Shown here: positions 54,201 to 63,561 of the stretch, piece by piece
How the letters are laid out: each line of letters starts with the position of its first letter
Numbering within the stretch: the first letter of the stretch is position 1
From: Nitzschia sp. DOCU1
Taxonomy: Eukaryota > Bacillariophyta > Bacillariophyceae > Bacillariales > Bacillariaceae
Assembly: GCA_951394045.1 (NCBI GenBank)
Contig: OX595987.1
Location: 3,658,001-3,722,000, forward strand
Direction: 5' to 3'
DNA: 64,000 nucleotides
Translations under genes and position numbers: made by a program
The notes under the pieces: generated by a model
Databases searched by the model: none
Told to the model about the DNA's origin: nothing
Seen by the model: only the letters and a program-made list of their open reading frames with translations

Positions 54201-55838
54201 GATCATCAACGCAAGTATCTGGAGGTCAGAAACAGCGCATTGCGATTGCTCGAGCATTGCTTCGAAAACCCAAGGTACTTCTCTTGGATGAAGCAACTTC
54301 TGGTAAGTGATCGACTTGAGCAGTTTGATTGATTTCATCGCCCCATGTCTAATTTTCAATTTTCTTGATTTCAAGCTTTGGATAGTGAATCCGAGCAAGT
54401 TGTACAAGAAGCCTTGGACAAAATCATGGCGGATATGACCCAAACTACCATTGTGATCGCCCATCGGCTCTCCACAATCCGAAACGCCGATCGCATCGCT
54501 GTGATTGATCATGGAAGGCTTCGAGAACTTGGCAGCCACGATGAGCTCATGGCGTTGCCCAATGGAAAGTACAAGCGTCTACACGATCTTCAGAATCTAG
54601 ACATGATTGCGAAAAAGGACAAGAAGGACGACAAGGAAGAGGACAAACATGATCACGAGCACGATGGAGAGCACAAGGACGAAGTCGACGCGGACGACTC
54701 CGAAACCAAGCTGAGCAAAGAAGAAGAAAAGAAGTACGCGGAACGTGCCCGCCTCTTGGCCAAAGGCGATGGCTACTATTTCCTGGTAGGGTCCTTTGGC
54801 GCCGTGTTGGCTGGTCTAATGTTTCCGGCATGGGGTTTCATCTTTGCCTACATGGTGCAAGTCTTATACTATCGCGTTGACGGCTGCGACGATAGCCAAG
54901 TCCCCCCCATTGCGTCGTACCCTGAGTTTGAGACTTGTCAGGACTATTGGGACGACGTCGCTGACTATATGAAAGACTTATCCTTCAAGGTTTTTTATGG
55001 TTTGCTATGCCTCATGGGCTCGTCAATGATTGGCAACGTTTTGATGTTCTACGGATTCGGAACCGCCACGGAACGTATGAATAAGCGCGTTCGTGATGCG
55101 GCGTTTTCAAACTTGATTCGGCAAGAAGTCTCTTATTTCGATGTTCGATCCATTGGTACCATTACCTCCCAGCTGGCAGATGACGCTGCGTTGATCCATT
55201 CGTTCTCTGGTCAGCCTATCCGCATGTTCGTCATGAACATGTCAAGCGTACTTGTTGGAATCGTTGTGGCATTTGTATACATGTGGCCCTTTGCGCTTCT
55301 CTCCTTTGGATTGCTACCCTTTATGAGTATTGGCAAGATGCTGGAAATCCAAACATTTATGGGTGACGAGATGAAGTCACACCAAAGTTCCAATCCGGAT
55401 GATTTGCCTCCCAACTCTTCTGGCGGTATCATGGTGGAATCCTTGCTGAACATTCGCACTGTCGCCTCCTTGACGATTGAGGAGGAACGCGTGGAGGAAT
55501 TCCAGGTCGCGTTGGACCGTGAGGAACCCCACCCTGTCCGACAGAACATGATCAAGGGAAGCACAGGTGGTATTTCCCAGCTGGTTCAAATGTGGGGCAT
55601 TGGTTTAATGTTTTGGTTTGGCGGCTGGCTTTTGTTCCGATTCCCCGAAGACTACGATTTCAATGATATGCTGATTTCCATGTTCGGTCTCATGTTTGGC
55701 TTGACGGGCATTGGCATTGCCATGGCCGACTTGGCGGATAGCGAAAAGGCCAAGGCAGCGGCGCATCGCATCTTTGATTTGATTGATCGCGAATCCAAGA
55801 TTGATCCGTTGAGTGATGCGGGAAAGAAGTTGAATTAG
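51219..55838 (+). CDS. ABC-B (MDR-type) transporter with order TMD-NBD-NBD-TMD
   Basis: Seven exons (51219-51483, 51577-51634, 51712-52784, 52860-53147, 53231-53853, 53921-54302, 54376-55838) sum to 4152 bp, 1383 aa, and every junction restores a known motif. TMD1 spans roughly residues 45-430. NBD1 has [38 protein letters not shown] and the [10 protein letters not shown]-loop. A Ser-rich linker leads directly to NBD2: [38 protein letters not shown] and [12 protein letters not shown]2 follows, ending [23 protein letters not shown] and stop, exactly where another NBD normally begins. Full-length MDR proteins are TMD-NBD-TMD-NBD. Both ATPase sites look intact. Introns are 93, 77, 75, 83, 67 and 73 bp. 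Substrate unknown; membrane location certain from the segments. Confidence 0.85.
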
Positions 55839-56144
55839 CAAATTCATGATTTGTGTGATACTCCTCGCTTTCTTCCCTATTAGTCGTAGAATTAAGACTA
55901 CAGCGCTCAGGACACAACAACCCTCATCGTGACCCGTTGACTTTTTGTACATCCAAGAGCTCAGTACGACTCCATTGTTATAAGGTCGAGTTTATTTCTC
56001 TAATTTGGCAACGGATGGTGTGTAGTAGGCTCTAATTTAAGAGACGTAGGTTTACATGAGTCGCTCATACGCAATTCATCAACTATATGACTGCCGCCTT
56101 TGCACGTCATCACTGCTCAACTGTTCTGCCTAGTGGCCCAAAGA
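55839..56144. other. Intergenic between convergent genes
   Basis: 306 bp containing the 3' ends of the ABC transporter and BTB genes. No NBD coding sequence is present here on either strand, so the transporter does not continue. Confidence 0.6.
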
Positions 56145-57299
56145 TTATTCGGATTCATCCGCATCGTTTTCATACCTGATTCTGGGACTTGTTCCAGGAA
56201 ACGAAAAATGTGGTAGATCCACCCTATCGTTCTTGGCGGGAATCCAGCCATCTTTTGGCGGTAGACGCATCTGCTGTGACTTTGGCGCAACCCACATTGG
56301 GTATTCAATCTCCTCTCCCGAGTTTTGTGCCCCGAGGATGATCGTCCAACAATCTCTGGCTTCTGCCGACTCAAACTCGTTGTGTCTTTTCATGATAACT
56401 GCCGCAAGAAACGAGACGCCATCACCACCAGGTCCCATCTCTTCGGGAAGGGGCACTTGCGAAGAAGCCCAGAAAACGCGTCCATAATCCCTCATGGTCG
56501 TCTTTTTGTATTTGCCGTCAAAGTACCCCGTTTCACGGAACAAGCCTTGAACCCAGACAGCACTTACTGCTTCCTCTAGTAGAGCCGATGCTTTCCATAG
56601 CTCCCATTGCTTCACAAATAACCTGGGAAACAGAGGATTATCGACATCTTCTTCTGTCCAATCCGAAAAGAAGCTCTCACGATGAATGGAGTGAATAGAA
56701 CGCTCCGCACTCTGCAACAGGGGTACAAGGTGCTCTACCTGGTCACTCGACAGCAATCGATCGCAAGCTACCAATGGCTCCTTCACAAACGGTCTGATGA
56801 ATTCCAACACAGATTCAACTGTCGAAGAGCACAGACCCCCTGCATCGATGGCTTCGAATACTTGAATCAACAACTCAATGTCCTCCTGGGAAAGGTCGTC
56901 GGGGCACACAGACTTTTTGTTGAATGTTTCTGTTACCATTTTTTCGCACAATTCTAAAGCTTGACGAAATTCATACTTGTTGTACATAGGAAGCAGCTCG
57001 ACAGCGTCCCTTAGTGTCATTTTCTGGCAGTTTGTCAGTTCCAAAAACTTCATCATGCGGTCCCAGTCTTCGGGTGCCAAGTCAGGAAGTTTGATCTCCC
57101 CAGACATTGATTCTTTCATGGAACTTGAAAGCATTGTATCAATGAAGTGACTCTGAGAGGCAATGATTTGAGAGTAGTACCAGTAGTCACATTGGTCCGC
57201 GCCTTCTCCCACGACGATCTTCAAGTCCGGATCCGAAGATCGCAACTTCTTTCCCGAACGCCCGTCTTCAGAATCCTCGTTGTGAACTAAGTTCTCCAT
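56145..57299 (-). CDS. BTB/POZ domain protein
   Basis: A 384-aa single-exon protein. The BTB fold covers about residues 20-135: SDPDLKIVVG, YYSQIIASQSHFIDTMLSSSMKES, GEIKLPDLAPEDWDRMMKFLEL and LLPMYNKYEFRQALELCEKMV. The C-terminal two thirds hold WELWKASALLEEAVSAVWVQG and a region ending PHFSFPGTSPRIRYEN that I do not recognise. BTB domains mediate homodimerisation and can link substrates to CUL3 ubiquitin ligases; the diatom proteins with this architecture form a large family of unknown role. Convergent with the ABC gene, divergent from the membrane protein gene. Confidence 0.82.
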   Translation of the reverse strand: MENLVHNEDSEDGRSGKKLRSSDPDLKIVVGEGADQCDYWYYSQIIASQSHFIDTMLSSSMKESMSGEIKLPDLAPEDWDRMMKFLELTNCQKMTLRDAVELLPMYNKYEFRQALELCEKMVTETFNKKSVCPDDLSQEDIELLIQVFEAIDAGGLCSSTVESVLEFIRPFVKEPLVACDRLLSSDQVEHLVPLLQSAERSIHSIHRESFFSDWTEEDVDNPLFPRLFVKQWELWKASALLEEAVSAVWVQGLFRETGYFDGKYKKTTMRDYGRVFWASSQVPLPEEMGPGGDGVSFLAAVIMKRHNEFESAEARDCWTIILGAQNSGEEIEYPMWVAPKSQQMRLPPKDGWIPAKNDRVDLPHFSFPGTSPRIRYENDADESE

Positions 57300-57935
57300 G
57301 GCCAGGTAATAAGTTTCCTTATCCTCAGCTTCATTCAGCCTGCAATGTGATAGCGACCTACTTTTAAGAGATCATTCACAGCAAAGGATACCCTTTAAAC
57401 TTGTAAGCGAATGAGAAATCCAACACGGCTCGACGGAAGAGGCATCAAGACAAAACTAAAACGTTCGAAACGTGAAAAGTGCTGGCGTTGAATTTTGCGT
57501 CTGTGCGACGTGGGTGGGTGGACGACTACCATCGCTCTCCCAATACAATGCTACATTCGCAAAGGCCAATGAGAGAAGAACTTGCAACATCGATTCGTTT
57601 TCAGAACTCTAGCCCCTATTACAAGAAGGAAGCTCGATGACATTGCTCTTTCATGAGTATGAGAGTAGACGATGGCTTTTACTACGGCATTTTGCGACTA
57701 CAATGTCAAATATATGTACATGCATATGTATTCATCTCAGGGTACTCAATCCTTTTGAGTCTCACACAAGATTCATTCCAAATTTCAAATCTTTCGCCCC
57801 ACGTAGCTTTTTGTACTGCCACAACGCAAAGAGGAACCCCCGTCGTCTGCATCATCGAGAAGGGACAGACCAGGCCGAGTTGCTTCATTTTGACAAAGGT
57901 ACAAATAGTCCTCTGATGACAACAGCAGCAACAAC
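57300..57935. other. Divergent intergenic region
   Basis: 636 bp between two divergent starts. Open frames in 57637-57930 overlap the likely 5' UTR of the membrane protein and show no family. No clear promoter motif seen. Confidence 0.4.
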
Positions 57936-59864
57936 ATGTTCTTTCGAGGGATTAACCTGCACGTGGACACGACGACCGATTCCGAGAATCATGTGACGTC
58001 TTCTGGCCCCACCACTGAGAATACTAGCAACGATGGTACCGGACTACCGGTAGGAGGGGCCACCATGCCATCGTCCTCTGAAGAGTCATCTATGGAACAC
58101 GTCAAGGCAACCACCGATGCCACGACAACCGAGAAATCGGCAGCAGAGCTTACCGATGGAGAAAGTGGTAGTAAACCTCAAACCCCACCTGTGGTTACCC
58201 CCCTTTCGGATGCTGCAGCTGCTGCTCGAGACTCTGATGATGCTGATGAGTCCCCTGACAATACCAATGAGGCGGATACTACTACACCGGCATCCGCATT
58301 ATCATCACCACCACCCAAGCCTCCGCCCGCCTTGTACAAATCCCGTCGCTTCAAGGGTTACTTGACCGTCTTTTTAGCTTCGATTATCAATTTCAATGCG
58401 GCCAAATTGTCCGATGTTCCCATTGACAAGTCGGCCGTACCCGCCAACCATGCCCAAAGAGCCTATGCACAAGCCGTGGCGTTATTGTCCGCTATCATCA
58501 CCGGCTTGCTGGTACTCATTCATTTGGATCGGTATTCTCCCCTCGAGGAATCCTTCTGGCGGCCAGCCTTTTCCTCGCCGGACGCCAAATTTGAAACTTT
58601 GTTGATTTCCTTTCTGGTCATCTGGTGGGGTGTGGCCGCTGTTGTTCAGACGTCCGTGCGTGGCATTGCCGGAGACGGCAAGGAACAATACAACATGTAT
58701 TATTCCACATGGGTTTGTTGTTGGACGTGTTTGTGGATTGCCGAACGTAAATTGGTCGATAAGGGATATCCTACTCTCAAGAGTTTTGTCACCAGCTGGC
58801 CCTATCGAGCTCCAGGGTGGATCGCCATTTTTTGCTTGGACTTTTTTACTCTTTGGTGGTATGTGGACTTGTGGAACAACACGAAACAACATCCTGAACG
58901 CGTGCCTGAGCAACAAGTGCCCTTTTATGAAGATATTCCTCGCTCTCAATATCAATGGTTATTATTTGTGGCAGCCTTTACCTTGTTGCCCAGTGCGATT
59001 TTTATCATTGTGGAAATTTTACGAGGAGCTGCCGAAGAAGAAACGACTGTACAACAAGCCACAAGCCCCACAACTACGCGTCGGAATCGTGCGGAATCGA
59101 CTTCTTCCTTCAAGTCGTCGTCTAGCAACAATGCCGCTATGGTGATTCGTCAACACTCGCAATCTCGACAACCCGAAAAAAAGAGTGGTGAAACCATCTT
59201 GGAAGGTTTTTGCTTGCTGTGTTTAACATTGGGTTGGATTCCAAGTGTCATTGTCGCTACGACACCCGGTGGTTTTGCCAGTCTAGTGGGCAATGCCTAC
59301 TTTAGTACTTGGGCCACTACGGTTTTCGTGTTGGAAACCTTTTTGTGGTTTATTCATGATTGGCGTCAAGGTGTTCATACCGCTTTAAAAGAAAAGGAAT
59401 GGGAATATCGACAGCATCAACGACAGGTATTGGAAGAAACCTTGCAAAAAGTACATGGACGAACCTCTTTGACGGACGAAATTGATGATGACGATGAAGA
59501 AGAATACAATGAACCACCCTCTCATGTACTAGGAAGAGGAGAATACTACAATGACGATGAGGATGAGGAACGTAGCGAGCTCCATCATGAAGATTACAAT
59601 GATCTTTCGGAATATAGCGACCCCGAGTTTGATCGACGACAAGGCCACAACCTTATAACGACACCTCCCAAAACTCGGTCTTTGGCCACGGAAACGCCCA
59701 TTGTCAACTTGTTTGGTGGTGGCGACGGCGACGATGAATTGCCTCCAGAACATAATCTTCGTTTTGATCTGGGAGACGATGAGGATGATGCGGCTCGTGA
59801 ACTGCGATTGAAACAAGCCAATGAAAAGGCGTACTTTGATGACTTGGACGATATATTGGAGTAG
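57936..59864 (+). CDS. Polytopic membrane protein, about eight TM segments, function unknown
   Basis: A 642-aa single-exon protein. Residues 1-130 are disordered, Thr/Ser/Pro/Glu rich, ending in a poly-Pro run. Hydrophobic segments occur near residues 137-155, 176-197, 217-238, 258-275, 293-314, 338-361, 414-440 and 448-467, for example FETLLISFLVIWWGVAAVV and FCLLCLTLGWIPSVIVATT. A Ser/Arg-rich loop lies between the sixth and seventh. The C-terminus is cytosolic-type, very acidic and Tyr-rich (DDDDEEEYNEPPS). I recognise no transporter or enzyme family. The Trp-rich segments with conserved acidic ends are unusual and may mark a stramenopile-specific family. Confidence 0.75.
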   Translation: MFFRGINLHVDTTTDSENHVTSSGPTTENTSNDGTGLPVGGATMPSSSEESSMEHVKATTDATTTEKSAAELTDGESGSKPQTPPVVTPLSDAAAAARDSDDADESPDNTNEADTTTPASALSSPPPKPPPALYKSRRFKGYLTVFLASIINFNAAKLSDVPIDKSAVPANHAQRAYAQAVALLSAIITGLLVLIHLDRYSPLEESFWRPAFSSPDAKFETLLISFLVIWWGVAAVVQTSVRGIAGDGKEQYNMYYSTWVCCWTCLWIAERKLVDKGYPTLKSFVTSWPYRAPGWIAIFCLDFFTLWWYVDLWNNTKQHPERVPEQQVPFYEDIPRSQYQWLLFVAAFTLLPSAIFIIVEILRGAAEEETTVQQATSPTTTRRNRAESTSSFKSSSSNNAAMVIRQHSQSRQPEKKSGETILEGFCLLCLTLGWIPSVIVATTPGGFASLVGNAYFSTWATTVFVLETFLWFIHDWRQGVHTALKEKEWEYRQHQRQVLEETLQKVHGRTSLTDEIDDDDEEEYNEPPSHVLGRGEYYNDDEDEERSELHHEDYNDLSEYSDPEFDRRQGHNLITTPPKTRSLATETPIVNLFGGGDGDDELPPEHNLRFDLGDDEDDAARELRLKQANEKAYFDDLDDILE

Positions 59865-60650
59865 CACTATTAGCTACTAGAATCCAAAGAAAATTGCTTC
59901 TAGGCCGGGTAATGTTGACAGTACTGGCCTGGGGACACTGGATCCCTCCTGGAATCATACTATCATCAGGCAGTACATACACAGATAGCTGCTCTTGCTA
60001 TCTGAGAATGACAGGTGACCCATAACGTATCCAGTGGAGAGAGATGCATCTAAGAAAAAGGGAGGGGGCGAAATATGTACGTCGTTGTCAAGAAGCTAAC
60101 CGAACACGACAAACAAACATGGCCAGGCACCCGACGCGGACGCTACTGTAGCAAAAGGACAAACTACTGGCATGCATGATGATACTACCGATCGAGATGG
60201 CGAGTCACCCTTATATCTAGTAGATAGGTAGTACCCACATGAATGATATGCGCCGCCCTTCATTTTTCTTGTCGCTGGCGATACCGGTAGTGTGTACGTC
60301 GTCTTACGTCACCCTACGTCATTAAAAAACATATATAAGTGATGGACACGCGTCTCGGTTCATCAAGAAGTAACTTTCTTGTACCCGGGACTAATCAATT
60401 GACCGTGGCTATAATAATTTGGATGAGGCGAAATGGTTATCAATACAATAGCAGCGCGAACTGGTTCACTGCTTAACGACCCTTCGAAGTACACACGACA
60501 CCTGAGGTACCGGTAGTTGTCTTCGTGATACATGGCAGCCCAAACCCAGCTCAAGACGACCACCCGAATGTTTACATTTTGGGACCACAAATTCGAGTTT
60601 ATAGTACCAGGAGGTCCATCCGAGCTACTCCTTGTCGTCAAAGGCAAAGA
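59865..60650. other. Intergenic and 5' leader of the HSF gene
   Basis: About 780 bp. The first half shows nothing recognisable. A TATA/CRE promoter candidate at 60305-60338 and an upstream open reading frame at 60532-60654 are listed separately. Confidence 0.5.
60305..60338 (+). promoter_or_regulatory. Candidate core promoter: two ACGTCA motifs and a TATATAA box
   Basis: TACGTCA occurs at 60305-60311 and 60315-60321, and atatataag follows at about 60331-60338. A further tacgtc lies at 60295. Spacing and orientation fit a promoter for transcription to the right, toward the HSF gene, with a start near 60360 and a 5' leader of about 290 nt. Confidence 0.5.
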
Positions 60651-60654
60651 ATGA
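60532..60654 (+). CDS. Upstream open reading frame whose stop overlaps the HSF start (ATGA)
   Basis: ATG at 60532 opens a 40-codon frame (MAAQTQLKTTTRMF...) ending at TGA 60652-60654. The proposed HSF start ATG is 60651-60653, so start and stop share the sequence ATGA. This arrangement would let ribosomes terminate and reinitiate, coupling the two. Whether the peptide is made, or whether the HSF start is really here, is not known. Confidence 0.35.
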   Translation: MAAQTQLKTTTRMFTFWDHKFEFIVPGGPSELLLVVKGKE

Positions 60655-62420
60655 CGATGATGGGCACTAACAGGAACACCCAAAAGGCAGTAGACGAAGT
60701 GCCTGCCACAAACACGACGGCGTGCGGGAGCAGCTGGAGGACCCACGAAACAAGCCTTGCAGAAGGGGCTCTTAGAGGTGCTGTTGAAGACGATACCCCT
60801 TCCATCGTTAGTATTTTTGAAACTATGAGGCGCAGTACCAGCACCTCAGTCCCCTTTTCCCATTGTTGGGTTCAATCGCATAGTAGTACTAGGGTAAGCA
60901 ACGATGTCGGACGTGCATCCCAGCGAGAGTTTTAGCCTCAATCACAAAGTTATGATGTTAGACATCATCGCCATTATGACGTGTTATGCTGGCTCCTTCT
61001 TGTTGATAATTCCGCTGCCATACTCTTGCTGGTTCCCCCCTGCTTTCTTACCCCTTGTTGACCCTATTATCATCTTTCTTGTTCTCTCTTACTAGCACCA
61101 CCACGTTGGTTGTTATAATTCTTGTACTACCGAGGATTCGCTCTGGTGCGAGAGCAGCAACAACAACGACCAATTATGTCCCGCCGTGTTTGCGCCAAAG
61201 CTCGACTTCCCCGTCAAGTTGCATCTCCTTCTGGAGGATGCAGCCAACAAGGTGCGGAGGACATCGTATCCTGGCTCCCAGACGGAAAAGGATTTAAGGT
61301 CCACGCCAAGGAATTGTTTGAGACTGAGATTATTCGTCGCTACTTCACGAGCACCGCTGGAAGTCCAAAATATCGCAGCTTTCAGCGTCAACTGGCCATC
61401 TATGGCTTTGTAATGGAAAGGACTCGACTTGGTGCATACCGCCATCCGCTCTTTGTGCGAGGAAACCCCGGCCTCTGTGTTGGCATGAAAAGGCGGACAG
61501 TCAAGAACACAACCACAAGAGTGAAGACCCCGGGAATAGCATTGGACCGCCAGTTAGGAAATGAGGGATGCAACAAATCGATCCCATTCCCAGCAACAAG
61601 TGAAGAAAAGTGCAAGAGTTTCCTCCAGGAGTTCGAGGCTACAGCAGGCACGACAGCGGATGATGGAGGAGGCCTTTGCAATCAAGAGGAACACCATGTT
61701 GTGTTCTTTGCTCCTCACCACAGCTACTCGTCGTGTCCTGATCTCGCTGGTCAAATGATCGATGCTCATTCTTCTTCTTCTGTCGTCACCTCCATTGGCA
61801 CTACCACGAGCACTGCTGTCGTATGTGGTAGCGAAGAACTGCAAGACTATCAGCCGCGCCTCCTCCAGACGAATCGTGAGGATGATTTTCTATTGCGGTT
61901 TGCAATTGAATCTAATCAGTTCTTGTCGAAATACTCGGCGATTCCAGCACACCAGGAACAACAACATTCAACTACAATCGAGTCTTCCATGCGTCCTTCT
62001 TCGCGCTGGGACCTGTTTGTGGAAGCACAGCAGTGGCATCAGAGCAGGGCAGCCTCATTCACCCCGATGGAACAAGTCTATCAACAGCAGCAGGAGCAGC
62101 AGCGGCGCCGCCTCGAGAAGAATCGTGGCGATGATGTTTTGTTGTGGTTTGCGATTGAATCCAATCAGTTCTTGACCGAATGCTCGTCTTCGGAGATTCC
62201 ACCGCACCACCAGCGGCACTCTTCATCCTCCACACTCGAGTCTTCCATGCGTCGTCCTTCTTCCAACGACACTTTTCTTTTGGACGCACAGCAACAGCAG
62301 AAGCAGAAGAACCAGGCGGCCCCAAACGCCACGTCTAGTCCTCATGAGATGGGGACGAGAAGCAATGGCGACTCACTCTTTACCCTCCTGGCAAAAGGAG
62401 ACCAGGGTGACGAGTGGTAA
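60651..62420 (+). CDS. HSF-type transcription factor with a one-base frameshift in the DNA-binding domain
   Basis: Exon 1 (60651-60893) ends at a strong donor (AGG|GTAAGC), the intron is 202 bp with a pyrimidine-rich acceptor (CTCTCTTACTAG), and exon 2 begins at 61096 in phase. Exon 2 first encodes FAPKLDFPVKLHLLLEDAANK, the start of an HSF domain, in one frame. Near 61251 the frame must shift by -1 to continue GAEDIVSWLPDGKGFKVH, FFTS-like YFTSTAGSPKYRSFQRQL and AIYGFVMERTRLGAYRHPLF. One missing G would explain it. Downstream are Gln-rich stretches and two copies of an FAIESNQFL-containing segment (about 61875 and 62135), an internal duplication. HSFs are the largest transcription factor family in diatoms. 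The target genes are unknown. Confidence 0.7.
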
Positions 62421-63561
62421 AAAGGCAGGCAAAGAAGCAAGCAAGCAGCAGGGCTGCTGCTGCATCACGGACCACACAGGCGGGGCGTATTGTGTGGTGT
62501 AAAGTCCGACAAAAATGACAGGTCCAATCGACGATGATCGTTCTTCAGGGTAGTAACCACGGCATGCAGGTCCTGGTTTGCACTTGAGTGCCTACAGGAT
62601 CATCCAACGATAGTGTCTTGGGATACGATAGGATATAGGCAATTAATCGATTCATAGAGGGGAAACATTTTTGTTTGTTGTTGTTGTGTTGTTGAAAAGA
62701 CAGAGCAACAAAAATGAAACAAAATCTTGGCTCGCGTGCTTCTCATCGTAGTAGGCGATGGTACCAGAAATACGTAGAGTAAAGTATGACAGACGGACGG
62801 ATGGTCATCGCTGACGTAAGCGTGTGCCGATTGGGCGAACGGGCCGGAGGGCGCGATGAACCCGTTGCTTTTGGTTTTTGCTGCCGCCGACGTCACACTT
62901 TGAGACAATCAACGGATCTGTCACCCCCAAACTTGTGATTTCTTAATCACGAGATTCGGACGAATTTTAATCTTAAGATTAAATTCTGATTGCCACGTCA
63001 GCACCAAGCGTCTCATCCGACAAGATAGGAGACACTCAGCAGACACTCCCCGATAGGGGTGGCATCTCAATCACGACTTCCAGACGTCCCTGAAATGACC
63101 AAAAACACATGATCGGCTGCTCTTGCTATGACCCGAAACATGTGATTGAACGCTATCACTATTCTATTCAATGCTAAAATGACCTTTATCAATACTGCCC
63201 TGTGCCCCCTGGAGTGGTCGTGGGGGGAGGTTGGGGGGTGAGTTTGACTAGAGGAATATGAGCAGTTGCGATATCCTTGTGACAAATAGTCCGACAAAAG
63301 AAAATGGCGGGAACGGTCCCTTTGATCAGATGACCTTGGCGATCACGAGTTTCCGGTTCAACATCTTGTGATTATTCAGATTCTTCTGATTAGGGGTAAC
63401 AGATCTCTCCCTCCTCTCCTCATCATCGACATCCACTTTTCTTCCTTGGCTTCCCATAGTTCTATCGTGGCTTTCATTTCCTTGGAACCTCTTCCACACA
63501 GATTCAAAAAGGGGAAGAGTATTGATTGAATCATTTTTCGGAAGTTATTTTCAGACCAAGA
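62421..63561. other. Intergenic, about 1.1 kb
   Basis: No supported gene. It contains a perfect 18-bp palindrome TTTAATCTTAAGATTAAA at 62967-62984 and several cacgtca/acgtca motifs (near 62889 and 62995). A 102-codon minus-strand frame at 62600-62908 shows no family and is probably spurious. Confidence 0.45.

Noticed and set aside
53854..55838. Reading the ABC locus as two separate half transporters
   Set aside because: No start codon or promoter-like gap lies between the halves, the second part would begin inside an NBD, and every exon phase fits one continuous protein. cDNA would still be needed to exclude it fully.
62600..62908. 102-codon minus frame
   Set aside because: No recognisable domain or targeting signal; it overlaps low-complexity ttg/gtt runs.
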